NCBI GenBank assembly: GCA_021372315.1
Contig: JAJFUT010000034.1
Coordinates: 1 to 38,852, forward strand
From: Methanobacteriota archaeon
GTDB lineage: Archaea; Thermoplasmatota; Thermoplasmata; Methanomassiliicoccales; UBA472
Length of the DNA: 38,852 nt
Direction of reading: 5' to 3'
Positions 26,163-33,676 of the stretch are shown one piece after another. The notes beneath the pieces were generated by a model that ran no database searches, had not been told where the DNA came from, and saw nothing but the letters and a program-made list of their open reading frames with translations. Positions within the stretch are counted from its first letter, which is position 1; each line of letters begins with the position of its first letter. Both the position numbers and the translations under genes were made by a program.

Positions 26163-26200
26163 TATTTATAAAAATGAAATGCTATATTAAACTAAATACC
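26163..26200 (-). promoter_or_regulatory. A/T-rich promoter region of the TPR gene
   Basis: Several TATA-like runs occur on the reverse strand: TTTTATAAATA at 26163-26173, TTAATATAGC near 26182-26190, and TATTTAGT near 26192-26199. The last two are at a suitable distance from ATG 26153; the first is too close to serve a start at 26153. Confidence 0.4.
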
Positions 26201-26339
26201 TTTGTCTCCAGCAGGGTGTATTTTCCTCATTTGTCTGACCTTTTCGAATCCTATGTCCGACGATAACATTGCCATGGATATGAAGAAAATTCCTCACAAC
26301 GTAGATACTGGCATTGAATAAATCGGGCTAAAAGGAAGG

Positions 26340-26349
26340 TATATATATG
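26340..26349 (+). promoter_or_regulatory. TATA box of the small orphan gene
   Basis: GGTATATATATGA is a strong archaeal TATA box in a sharply A/T-rich stretch. The expected start site is near 26370. Confidence 0.6.
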
Positions 26350-26396
26350 AAATGACATAATATCATTAATTGTCTGACATAAGTCGGACGGATGGG

Positions 26397-26582
26397 ATGC
26401 ATGTGAGGAACGATGCGACATCTATCGAACTCCCACTCGACGAGACCGCCGCTGCCTGGTTGAAAAGCCATACGATAAATGACCTCAGAAATATGGCCAG
26501 TGAGATGAAGCAGCATGGAGAGGATACGGAAAGATTCCTTAACCTCATCGACGAGCTGAACCAATGGAAAATCGAGATGTGA
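26397..26582 (+). CDS. Small hypothetical protein, 61 aa
   Basis: A small gene framed by a strong TATA box upstream and a perfect-stem terminator directly downstream, which is the main reason to believe it. ATG 26397 gives 61 residues; an in-frame TTG at 26370 would give 70 and would be leaderless. The protein is charged and predicted helical (LDETAAAWLKSHTINDLRNMASEMKQH...FLNLIDELNQWKIEM). It has no Cys and no membrane helix. The shape suits a small DNA- or protein-binding helical bundle. I do not recognise a family. The opposite-strand frame at this place has no such signals. Confidence 0.5.
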   Translation: MHVRNDATSIELPLDETAAAWLKSHTINDLRNMASEMKQHGEDTERFLNLIDELNQWKIEM

Positions 26583-26598
26583 CATGGACGGCGCGTCT

Positions 26599-26645
26599 AA
26601 GAAGGGAATGAGGATGGGCGTTCCCTTCTTCCTCTAAATTTTTCT
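26599..26645 (+). terminator. Hairpin/T-tract terminator of the small gene
   Basis: A perfect 10-bp stem (26599-26608 AAGAAGGGAA with 26621-26630 TTCCCTTCTT, 12-nt loop) is followed by CCTCTAAATTTTTCT. It starts 16 nt after the stop codon at 26582. Confidence 0.75.
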
Positions 26646-26697
26646 ATACGCTCAATTTCCACGCCAAAGGCCTGCCCCAGATTGCCACAAAATAACA

Positions 26698-26706
26698 TTT
26701 TAATAA
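26698..26706 (+). promoter_or_regulatory. TATA box of the tRNA-Gly gene
   Basis: TTTTAATAA is centred about 30 nt before the first tRNA base, in an A/T-rich island. Confidence 0.5.
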
Positions 26707-26731
26707 TAAGATAAGATTAGGACGGGCACCT

Positions 26732-26803
26732 GCAGGTGTAATCTAGTGGTCAGGATTTTAGCCTTCCAAGCTAATTACCCGGGTTCGAATCCCGGCACCT
26801 GCA
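26732..26803 (+). tRNA. tRNA-Gly (anticodon UCC)
   Basis: A full cloverleaf can be drawn. The acceptor stem is GCAGGTG/CACCTGC. The anticodon stem TTAGC/GCTAA surrounds the 7-nt loop CTTCCAA, whose middle reads TCC. The T arm is CCGGG-TTCGAAT-CCCGG. The discriminator base is A at 26803 and no CCA is encoded. No intron. The ten bases GGCACCTGCA that end the tRNA also occur just before it (26725-26734, overlapping its first three bases). Confidence 0.95.
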
Positions 26804-26933
26804 CTTCCTCCCAACAATCAGATCTTAGCATATCGTCAACATTTGTTTCGAAGAAATGTTATGCCGTTCGATCAGATGTTATATCCATCGGACAACGCCC
26901 AGGGAACATCTCTTTGAACGACAATATGATCTG

Positions 26934-27618
26934 TGATCCGAGAGGATCAAGAGAATCGCGATCATGATGGGTGACGACCTTTGCAGGGCAGCGACCGCGG
27001 ACAGGTTCCATGGCGCGCCATCGGGACATCATCCTCGAGATATCTACCCGGATTACAGGTCCGTCATCGTCGTGGCCAAGAGGATCCCGTTGGGGACACT
27101 GAATGCGGGGACCTGCGTCCCCTACACGATAGCGAACCGGGCCACGGATCGGGAGGTCGATGGGCTGACCTCGAAGCTGTCGGTGGCCCTGGGAGGACCT
27201 GGGCATGATCGCTGTCCCCGTGCCATCTGACGACCCTTACGAGCACTGGGAGGCCGACAGGAAATATAGAAGGGCGATCATTTCTATGAGACATGCGGGC
27301 GATCTCGCCGGGCTCGGCGCCCTGGGGAGGGACACGCTTCTGAAGAACGACAGGTTCGGAAGCACGGTCCAGCTGGGTGCGGTGCTGGTGAACGCCGACA
27401 TAGAATGAGACCCGATCGCGAGCCGAAAGGCCTGCCCCGATAGCTGTCATAAGTTCATAGACCCCTGTCCCGTCAAGGCATTTGACGGAACGACGGTGGA
27501 CCATAAGCTTTGCAGGTCTGTCACGGACTTCGTGAACGAAAGAGGGCACCATCTCACGAAATGCAACCAACGCAGACGCGCCTGCCCGCAGAACCATAAC
27601 GTCCGCGAATGGAAGTGA
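26934..27618 (+). pseudogene. Decayed epoxyqueuosine reductase-like (COG1600-type) Fe-S protein
   Basis: Three collinear fragments of one QueG-like corrinoid/Fe-S family protein remain. The N-terminal piece (26964 on: ADRFHGAPSGHHPRDIYPDYRSVIVVAKR) is in one frame. From about 27205 a second frame carries IAVPVPSDDPYEHW...MRHAGDLAGLGALGRDTLLKNDRFGSTVQLGAVL. After an in-frame TGA at 27406-27408 the same frame continues DPIASRKACPDSCHKFIDPCPVKAFDGTTVDHKLC to a stop at 27616-27618. The frame change is near 27188-27193, where one G too many in CTGGGAGGAC explains it. The ferredoxin-like cluster is also damaged (CNQRRRACP where a Cys is expected between). The N-terminus is further limited by a TGA at 26934. 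Several independent lesions make a sequencing error unlikely. Confidence 0.85.
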
Positions 27619-27622
27619 TCGG

Positions 27623-28030
27623 TTGGAAGACAGCTTGAGACTGAGAGGCCATCATCTCCTATGTATCCAATTCTTCGAAGGGCATGGCTATGATGATGGA
27701 TTTTCGAGCAACATGCGGAAAATCGTCGATCGCATCAGATGTGATGGTTCGCTAAGCATCGTCCTGGTAATGGATTGTGATGATATCTGCGAACACTGCC
27801 CGGACAAGGTCGGGGACCTGTGCCGCCATGGCGATTCTGTTGCCAAAAAGGATGACTCTGTGGCCAAGTTCCTGGAGCTGCCCCACGAAGGGGAGACGAC
27901 GGCCGGCGAGCTTATGACCTTGGCCGCTGAGAAGATCAAGGGACTGACCGATGTCGGCGAGGTCTGCGGCGAATGTTACTGGTCTTCCATATGCAATCGC
28001 ATTCTCGAAAAGAAGAGGAGTGGGAGATAA
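27623..28030 (+). CDS. DUF1284-family cysteine-rich protein
   Basis: A 135-aa protein with the family start LRLRGHHLLCIQFFEGHGY, MRKIVDRIR, and a set of cysteines (C14, C52, C56, C59, C67, C115, C118, C124) suited to an iron-sulfur cluster (DDICEHCPDKVGDLC and CGECYWSSIC). The family's biochemical role is not known to me. The start is TTG 27623 just before the conserved block, with GTGATC immediately upstream; it begins 4 nt after the stop of the decayed reductase gene, so the two were probably one operon. Its frame is intact although its neighbour has decayed. Confidence 0.75.
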   Translation: MEDSLRLRGHHLLCIQFFEGHGYDDGFSSNMRKIVDRIRCDGSLSIVLVMDCDDICEHCPDKVGDLCRHGDSVAKKDDSVAKFLELPHEGETTAGELMTLAAEKIKGLTDVGEVCGECYWSSICNRILEKKRSGR

Positions 28031-28069
28031 GCCCTGAATAAAGGATGCCCGGGATGGCAATTGAGGAGA

Positions 28070-28867
28070 TCAACCTCCCATGAGCCTCAAGATCACTGAC
28101 ACCGCCCCCAATATCAGGAGGGTCGTCGGAAAGTAGCTGATCGCGACGTTCACGGCCACATCATCCCCGTATCCCTTGTACGAGATATCTGATGACCTTA
28201 CGAGCCGCTTTTCAAGATAATAGTCGATATACATCGGCAGGATTGAGATCGCCAGCATCCAAGGCATGGGGTAGGAGATGTACAATGCGATGCTGAGCGG
28301 AAGGGCCCAGAATGTCAGCGTTTTGATCTTGCCAGTGAAATATTGAACCATGAAGTATGCGGAGGTCAGGAATAAAATGATCTGGACAGGGTCAAGCTCA
28401 AAGAACACGACAGAAGATGCCCAGCCGAGTATGGGTTCGGTCGAGAATACGAACATTCCATAGGTGGCGAGGATCCCGCAGAACAGGAAGAGCAGAGGCA
28501 CCTGCAGCGGAACTTTCAGCAGCGAGAGATGTCCATCGGAGTAGCCCCAGTTCATATTCGATATTCCGAAATGTTCGATGGCGAAGTCGATCGCCATCGC
28601 CGTCATTCCTGCCAGCAGGGATGTCCATAGGTACTCTGGTTTACTGGCCATGAGATAAACGGCAATGATGGCTGCGATTCCGGCGACCATGGTCAGCAGC
28701 CACATGGGACCGAGGCGTCCGAGATATCGAAGATGGGCAGGGTCCTGACCGAAATTACTGTTCTGAAACCTAGTTTTCATTCGGACGTACACATTCGACG
28801 CCGTATCGTAACTGGCCGATCCTGTTTCGCTCGGCATCTCAAATTGTGATCGCGTATCCTTTGTCAT
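28070..28867 (-). CDS. Polytopic membrane protein of unknown function
   Basis: From ATG 28867 the protein has 265 residues. After a polar N-terminus of about 55 residues there are about seven hydrophobic segments (WLLTMVAGIAAIIAVYL, LLAGMTAMAIDFAIEHFG, VPLLFLFCGILATYGMFVF, and others up to TLLILGAVSVILRLMGG). IEHFGISNMNWGYS...LLKVPLQVPLLF faintly recalls the E-G-W-Y-P pattern of carotenoid/lycopene-cyclase-like membrane proteins, but I would not assign that function. I chose ATG 28867 because GGGAGATC lies just before it; ATG 28918 extends the N-terminus by 17 residues without an SD. It converges on the DUF1284 gene and diverges from the HTH gene. Confidence 0.6.
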   Translation of the reverse strand: MTKDTRSQFEMPSETGSASYDTASNVYVRMKTRFQNSNFGQDPAHLRYLGRLGPMWLLTMVAGIAAIIAVYLMASKPEYLWTSLLAGMTAMAIDFAIEHFGISNMNWGYSDGHLSLLKVPLQVPLLFLFCGILATYGMFVFSTEPILGWASSVVFFELDPVQIILFLTSAYFMVQYFTGKIKTLTFWALPLSIALYISYPMPWMLAISILPMYIDYYLEKRLVRSSDISYKGYGDDVAVNVAISYFPTTLLILGAVSVILRLMGG

Positions 28868-29296
28868 TGATCTCCCTGCTGAATTTTCCCCTGTGCATAA
28901 CGAATGGTCTGTGCCCATTCAGAGACGGAACATATTTTCATCGAGATCTGGTCCGGAATGTGGCCAGAGAAGAGGAGGGGGCCGAGCATTATGATCTCCG
29001 ACAACGGCGGACCTCGATAGGATATCAGTGGTAGCATTTGAATGTTCGTATGTATGTAAATTTTTTTTCATATAACATATTCATCGACCTGATGATCGAG
29101 AGATGGAATGCCGTTCATGTCCAAAATGAAGACAATATCACAACATACATCTGCTTGAACGTAGGATGTTCATCGCGCAATCGAAAATGATGATCGGACC
29201 ATGTTCGTGTTTGAACGGAAGGTATTGTTTATATGAACAGGATCGACGATCGTTTTTCCTACGTATGAAGGTTCAAATAGTCATATCTGAATTATA
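28868..29296. other. Divergent intergenic region, promoters and operator-like repeats
   Basis: This gap of about 430 nt separates the membrane-protein gene (reverse) from the HTH gene (forward). It is A/T-richer than its surroundings, with a T run at 29061-29068. TATA-like signals occur on the reverse strand near 28934-28942 and on the forward strand at 29229-29235. The motif GTTCRT recurs at 29044, 29113, 29167 and 29203. Two inverted repeats precede the HTH gene and are listed separately. No further gene is visible. Confidence 0.5.
29203..29239. promoter_or_regulatory. Paired inverted repeats overlapping the HTH gene promoter
   Basis: GTTC-N6-GAAC (29203-29216) and TGTT-N6-AACA (29226-29239) have the same spacing, and their centres are 23 bp apart, about two helical turns. 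The second contains the TATA box TTTATATG. This is the arrangement expected for an autoregulating winged-helix dimer. Confidence 0.45.
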
Positions 29297-29701
29297 TTGT
29301 TCGTGGTAAGAAACAGATATTTTGACGATATCGAAAAGGCGATCAGAGGGGAAGTGAACCCGATCGACGCATTCAATGCCAGCCTGGCATTGCTCAATTT
29401 TAAGACAGTTGAGGTCAAGATCTACGACCTGTTGCTCAAGACGTCGCTGACCATAAAGGAGATACAAGGACAGCTGGACGTCTCGGAAAGATCGATACGG
29501 ATGCATATCAAGAAATTAGAGGAAGAGGGGCTGATCACCAAAAAGGTCGAACAGGGAACGCGCTTGAGGTACGTCTATCAATCCGTGCAGATCCGAGATG
29601 CATGGGAGAAGGTCGAGGAGAAGATCAAGAAGATGCTCGACGACATCTCTAAAGTGATCGAGACCGGGGCCCCAGCCTCCCGGAACGGCGCGAATGAGTG
29701 A
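29297..29701 (+). CDS. Winged-helix transcriptional regulator (TrmB/ArsR-like HTH)
   Basis: A 134-aa protein. It has a helical start, a winged helix at about 38-100 (KIYDLLLKTSLTIKEIQGQLDVSERSIRMHIKKLEEEGLITKKVEQGTRLRYVYQSV), then a C-terminal coiled-coil-like helix (AWEKVEEKIKKMLDDISKVIE) likely used for dimerisation. The recognition helix is SERSIRMHIKKL. No ligand domain or cysteines are present. The start is uncertain: TTG 29297 opens the frame, GTG 29303 is an alternative, and no SD is seen. The 3' end overlaps the convergent radical-SAM gene by 53 bp, so the C-terminus (ETGAPASRNGANE) is coded on both strands. It may control the neighbouring radical-SAM genes; that is inference. Confidence 0.72.
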   Translation: MFVVRNRYFDDIEKAIRGEVNPIDAFNASLALLNFKTVEVKIYDLLLKTSLTIKEIQGQLDVSERSIRMHIKKLEEEGLITKKVEQGTRLRYVYQSVQIRDAWEKVEEKIKKMLDDISKVIETGAPASRNGANE

Positions 29702-31568
29702 ACCTTGCGTCCTTCCTGCCTGTAGACCTGAGGAATCCCGTCATCACCTCCATGATGCCGGCCACCAGTAGCCGCATCATGTTCGGTTGCTTTTCGAGCC
29801 CCCGGTTCGAGGCAAGCATCTTGACTATGATCCTGATGCCGACGAGAGCGTTCGGTCTGTAGTCCTCTCCGAACCCGAATTCTTCCAGGTCCATGTCCAA
29901 GTTGATGGTGCTCCGATCGTTCTTACCGGGCACGACCTGGATATATTCGACCCGGTCACGGGTGGTCTTCAGTATCCAACTGGTGATCGGGCGGTGTCTG
30001 CTTCTGATGGTGAGCTGCATTTCCTGATCGCCGACGATCTTGAGGAACTGGGCCATGTCGATGACGTTGTGGACCCCGACCTCTTTCGTGTAACTTGCCA
30101 CATATGGATCGGCCGACGCCTCGATGACCGACACGACGTGATTGCCTAGGTCGCTTTTCCGCAACTGCGTACCCATGTCCAGCGAGAAGCTCAGCTCCTC
30201 CATCTTTTCCCCGACGAAACTGGTTATATTCCTTTTTGATGAGCTCCTTATGACGCGCATCCGTTCCTTTTCGATGAACGTGTCCACGGTCCAGAATCGG
30301 GCCATGCATATAGATGCCAGCTCCTCGATCCGATCGGAGGAGATGTTGGCGGACCTGAACACGGCGTGCATCTCGTCGTAATTGTTCCAGTCCTTCTCGA
30401 ATATCAGGCCTTGGGCATCCAGGTCATCATAGAATCGCGTGCCGGGAAAGGGGGTCGCGATGCCATAGGCGGTGCTCGTCAATCCTATCTTCTTGGCATA
30501 TGTTGGGAATTCCAGTATCTGCTCCTCGGTCTGCCCAGGGAGGCCGATGACGAACGTTCCTCCCGCGTTCCCGCCCCATCTCTTGATGTTGTTGACCGCT
30601 TGAACATGTACGTCTGGCCTCAATCCTTTGCCTATGGATTCTATGTCGTCCGCGTTCGGGCTTTCTATGCCCATCTCGAAACCTTCTATCCCTACCGCGA
30701 TCATCTTCCGTACGATGTCCGGATGGCTGGCTACCGAATCGGCCCTGACCTTGACCCCGAAACGTATGTCGAGGTTGTGCTGCGATAAGAGGTCGCACAG
30801 ATGGTCGATGCGGCCTGGACTTCCCAGGAAATGAGGGTCCGTGACATCGATGCTGAGCGGCCTATGATGGTGGAACGAGTCGATCTCCAATATCTCATCC
30901 ATCACGTTCTCGGGAGAGCGGTAACGCTGATGGCTCCTGCTCATCGTCGGTTCGCAGCAGAAGGTGCATCTTCCCCAGCACCCTCGGGACGTGGTCAGCA
31001 CGTCATACTCCCTGTTGCGCAGCGACCGGGTGCCATAGGCATATCTCCGAAGATGCCGGGCTGGAAAACGCAGAACGTCCAGGTCTTCGATGAACTCCCG
31101 GTCGGGATTTTTAATGAACGCGCCGTCCTCCATGTAGGACAGCCCAGGCACGCCCTTTGGATCGCCCTTCACGACCAGCTCCCTCATAGTGAGCTCGCCT
31201 TCGCCCCGGACGACAATGTCCATCTGAGGCTTCGAAAGGAGCTTCTCCGAGATGGCGGTTGGATGATAGCCGCCCAATACGGTCGTTGCCCCATGGGCCT
31301 TGGCCAGTCGTGCGATGTCCAGGCCCTCCCGATGATCCGTGGCCGACATAGATATTCCGACGAGATCGGGGTCCAGGAGCTTCAATGCCCTGTTCATGAC
31401 CTTTTCCATGGGCTTGCGTTCCATCTCAAGGTCCAGGATCGTTACTTCTCCCACGACGTCCTCGATGTTTGATGCTATGTACTCAAGCCCTGTGGGTATG
31501 AGATCGAACGCATAGGACAGGCCGTGCCTGCCGGATGGTTTCACCAGCAATATTCTTTTGAACGACAT
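29649..31568 (-). CDS. B12-binding-domain radical SAM protein (gene 2 of pair)
   Basis: A 639-aa protein. Residues 1-150 form a Rossmann-type cobalamin-binding-like domain (RILLVKPSGRHG, PTGLEYIASNI, DPDLVGISMSATDH, TTVLGGYHPT, VRGEGELTM) without the DxHxxG base-off motif. The radical-SAM TIM barrel carries TTSRGCWGRCTFCCEP, with the cluster ligands C197-x3-C201-x2-C204, and GIEGFEMGIESPN further on. A C-terminal region of about 190 residues is not recognised. Such proteins (class B type) often methylate or rearrange unactivated carbons on lipids, cofactors or peptides. The substrate is unknown. It starts 63 nt after the partner's stop, so the two are probably one operon. It ends in TAG, rare in this window. 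Confidence 0.87.
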   Translation of the reverse strand: MSFKRILLVKPSGRHGLSYAFDLIPTGLEYIASNIEDVVGEVTILDLEMERKPMEKVMNRALKLLDPDLVGISMSATDHREGLDIARLAKAHGATTVLGGYHPTAISEKLLSKPQMDIVVRGEGELTMRELVVKGDPKGVPGLSYMEDGAFIKNPDREFIEDLDVLRFPARHLRRYAYGTRSLRNREYDVLTTSRGCWGRCTFCCEPTMSRSHQRYRSPENVMDEILEIDSFHHHRPLSIDVTDPHFLGSPGRIDHLCDLLSQHNLDIRFGVKVRADSVASHPDIVRKMIAVGIEGFEMGIESPNADDIESIGKGLRPDVHVQAVNNIKRWGGNAGGTFVIGLPGQTEEQILEFPTYAKKIGLTSTAYGIATPFPGTRFYDDLDAQGLIFEKDWNNYDEMHAVFRSANISSDRIEELASICMARFWTVDTFIEKERMRVIRSSSKRNITSFVGEKMEELSFSLDMGTQLRKSDLGNHVVSVIEASADPYVASYTKEVGVHNVIDMAQFLKIVGDQEMQLTIRSRHRPITSWILKTTRDRVEYIQVVPGKNDRSTINLDMDLEEFGFGEDYRPNALVGIRIIVKMLASNRGLEKQPNMMRLLVAGIMEVMTGFLRSTGRKDARFTHSRRSGRLGPRSRSL

Positions 31569-31631
31569 GTTCTAGCCTTTTCTGTCACTGCTCCGTTGAT
31601 CCGACGCTATGCCTGCATCGAGTATCGTCCA

Positions 31632-33374
31632 TCATTTCACCAGCTTGCCCTCTTCGATAAGCTGGACGTCCGGAACGCACATCTTCGGCATACACTTCGT
31701 CCCTGCCTTCCTGCCCAGCAGCATGTTCTCAAGGCCGGAGATCTTCAGGATCGGCGCGATGATCTTCCTTCCATGCTTCATCATGTAAAAGGGGGACGAC
31801 AATATGCTGGCCATCATGATGGTCCTGTTCATCTCGGGGCTCCATACATCGATGTTGTGCTTCCAGCATCTCGAAAGGATGCTCCACTGGGAACTGTCCA
31901 GGTCCCTGAGGTTTTCGTGCTTGTGCCGCCGGAGGTTCGATTCCTCCTCCGATGTGAACAGGAGCGGGACGTAGAACAGTTTGGAATCCTCCAATCTGTC
32001 GAGGAGCTCGCTGGTGGCCATGATGTCGTCCTCTTGCTCCCCGGGCAGCCCGAGGATAAGGGTCGCCAATGGATATATCCTGTTGTCGTTCATCGTCGCC
32101 ACCGATCTGACCACGATGTCCTGCCATTGCTCTGGAGCATATGGTAGCATCTTCCCATGCATGTGCTGCTTCATCAGATTTGAGCTGCCAGTCTCGATCC
32201 CTACCTCGACGGAGGCGCACTTCTCTCCTCGGCATGTCCATATGGACCTCTCGACCAGCGCGGGGGCGATCTCCTCGACGATGCCCGGGTCGTAGACGAC
32301 AGGTGCGAGCGAAGCGTGGGCCACCTGAAGGTAGTCCACCCATTCGACCTTGCTGACCTCTTGTATGAGGCTGACTATCGCCTCTTTGTTCGGAATGAAG
32401 CCTGGCTTCGCCTGGTACAGGAATAGGTCGTCGGTCTGAAGTATGATCATCCGTGTGCCGTTCCTGGCGTTCAGCTCCACCTCCTTAAGGATATGCTCTT
32501 GCGAGAACGAGTGCCGCTGCCGGAGCGTGGGGGAGCAGAAGGAGCAGCCCCTCCCGCATCCTCGCATGATCTCCACCGTGCCGTAGATCGATGCGTTCTT
32601 GATCGGGGGGATCTCCTCGAAAGATGGCGTCCTCATGGTCACCGACGGCCCCAGGTCCTCCCCGGCCAATGATCTTTTGAAAAGTTCGACGAGAGAATGT
32701 TCGGACTGCCCCACGACGACCGTGTCGATGCCGAGTGCCTCCTGCACGTTCGCCTCGGATATCTGCCATGCCCCCGCCCCGCCTACGATGATCATCGGGT
32801 CGTTCTCCCTGAGCACGGGCAGGTTCATCAGCTCCTCGAACCTCGCGAACGTGGCCGGTTTCCCGTCCAGGCCAAGGATGCTGGTATAGGTCCGGCTCAC
32901 GAATCCGGTCCCTAAGGGGTCCATCGTCGTTATGCCGATGATCTTCGTCTTCGGCCCTACGAAAAGATGGAGATTGCTGGGATGCGAGACGACTACGTTC
33001 TTCTTCCCGAACTCGTCTATCAATAACGATTCGACCTTTCTCAGACCGTAGGGAGCGAACCTTGCAGAGCCGTCCGGATTGAACGGTAACATAGGGTACA
33101 GCTTCTTTTGAACTAAGAACTGAGGAAAGCCTCCTGCGAACGCGAGGAATGGATTCAGATTGAAATCGCTCATCTCGATCTCTGATGCGGTGAGGACTAT
33201 CATTATGCCTTCGTCATCACATTTGGACCTTTCCGCCCCCGGGTTCAAGATCTCGCCGCTGCGCTTGATGAGCGCGCTCGGAACGTCGATCAACACCTGA
33301 CCCAATTGCATCAAGGATGAGACCTCCGACTTGGAACCATACTTGCGATGTAAGCTATGATTATTGATTGTCAT
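31632..33374 (-). CDS. Radical SAM protein with B12-binding-like N-terminus (gene 1 of pair)
   Basis: From ATG 33374 the protein has 580 residues. The N-terminal 250 residues resemble the cobalamin-binding-like domain of archaeal radical-SAM proteins (PYGLRKVESLLIDEFGKKNVVV, TKIIGITTMDPLGTGFVS, PMIIVGGAGAWQIS, DTVVVGQSEHSLVELF). The radical-SAM motif is EIMRGCGRGCSFCSP (C273-x3-C277-x2-C280), followed by ASVEVGIETGSSNLMKQHMHGK. A C-terminal domain of about 110 residues with CMPKMC near the end may bind an additional metal or cluster. A TTG at 33386 could extend it by four residues; a TATA-like GCTAAATAC (about 33412-33420) fits either start. It is not a duplicate of gene 2: the two differ throughout. 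Confidence 0.85.
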   Translation of the reverse strand: MTINNHSLHRKYGSKSEVSSLMQLGQVLIDVPSALIKRSGEILNPGAERSKCDDEGIMIVLTASEIEMSDFNLNPFLAFAGGFPQFLVQKKLYPMLPFNPDGSARFAPYGLRKVESLLIDEFGKKNVVVSHPSNLHLFVGPKTKIIGITTMDPLGTGFVSRTYTSILGLDGKPATFARFEELMNLPVLRENDPMIIVGGAGAWQISEANVQEALGIDTVVVGQSEHSLVELFKRSLAGEDLGPSVTMRTPSFEEIPPIKNASIYGTVEIMRGCGRGCSFCSPTLRQRHSFSQEHILKEVELNARNGTRMIILQTDDLFLYQAKPGFIPNKEAIVSLIQEVSKVEWVDYLQVAHASLAPVVYDPGIVEEIAPALVERSIWTCRGEKCASVEVGIETGSSNLMKQHMHGKMLPYAPEQWQDIVVRSVATMNDNRIYPLATLILGLPGEQEDDIMATSELLDRLEDSKLFYVPLLFTSEEESNLRRHKHENLRDLDSSQWSILSRCWKHNIDVWSPEMNRTIMMASILSSPFYMMKHGRKIIAPILKISGLENMLLGRKAGTKCMPKMCVPDVQLIEEGKLVK

Positions 33375-33517
33375 ATGTATGCACAATAATTTTCATAGTA
33401 ATGGAGCTGAAGTATTTAGCGATTTGTTCTCTCAAAGAAAACAACCGGTCCGGTCCTGTTCGGTATGAAATGATGATCGACGCGATGAAGATGATCCTCC
33501 TCAGACAGGCCAATTGG

Positions 33518-33559
33518 AAAAAATGGGGGACGGAAGGGTCCGGGGGGATCCCTTCCGTC
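33518..33559 (-). terminator. Perfect 10-bp hairpin with T-tract
   Basis: GACGGAAGGG (33529-33538) pairs with CCCTTCCGTC (33550-33559) over an 11-nt loop. On the reverse strand it is followed by CCCCATTTTTTCC (T run 33523-33518). It lies about 200 nt after the arcS stop and ends either the arcS mRNA or a separate RNA. Confidence 0.75.
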
Positions 33560-33655
33560 ATATGGGATGGTTCTAACCGCTCGCGTCGATCGCTCCTCCT
33601 CCGGTCGGATTATAGAGCTAATCGACGCGCCTAGTGCGTTGGGGCGCACCTTATG
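33518..33655 (-). ncRNA. Candidate structured RNA between a TATA box and a terminator
   Basis: The reverse strand between a TATA-like CATATAAA (33684-33677) and the terminator can fold into consecutive hairpins. One is GTGCG/CGCAC. The second is a long stem CGCGTCGAT/ATCGACGCG continued by GCTC/GAGC and capped by TCC-GACC-GGA. The terminator is third. ATCCC/GGGAT could compete with the terminator stem. No match to tRNA, 5S, SRP or RNase P RNA was recognised, and no C/D or H/ACA boxes were found. It could also simply be the arcS 3' untranslated region, or a leader of the downstream radical-SAM operon. The remaining bases of the 33375-33754 gap hold only the promoter of that operon. Confidence 0.35.
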
Positions 33656-33676
33656 GATGAGCAATGCCGCTCCCCC

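Noticed and set aside
26328-26585. Reverse-strand 85-codon frame opposite the small orphan gene
   Set aside because: The TATA box and terminator around this locus fit the forward gene; the reverse frame spans the forward promoter.
27406-27408. In-frame TGA in the decayed reductase as a selenocysteine codon
   Set aside because: The position is in a loop (E-stop-DP) where the family has no catalytic Cys, no Sec-insertion hairpin was seen, and the gene also has a frameshift and a lost cluster Cys.
33368-33634. Forward 88-codon frame between arcS and the radical-SAM operon
   Set aside because: It runs through the perfect terminator hairpin and the radical-SAM promoter; composition changes along its length and no SD is present.
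33518-33655. Cobalamin riboswitch upstream of the radical-SAM operon
   Set aside because: The B12-box and the conserved core of cobalamin riboswitches are not visible, and a separate promoter for the operon lies downstream of the terminator.
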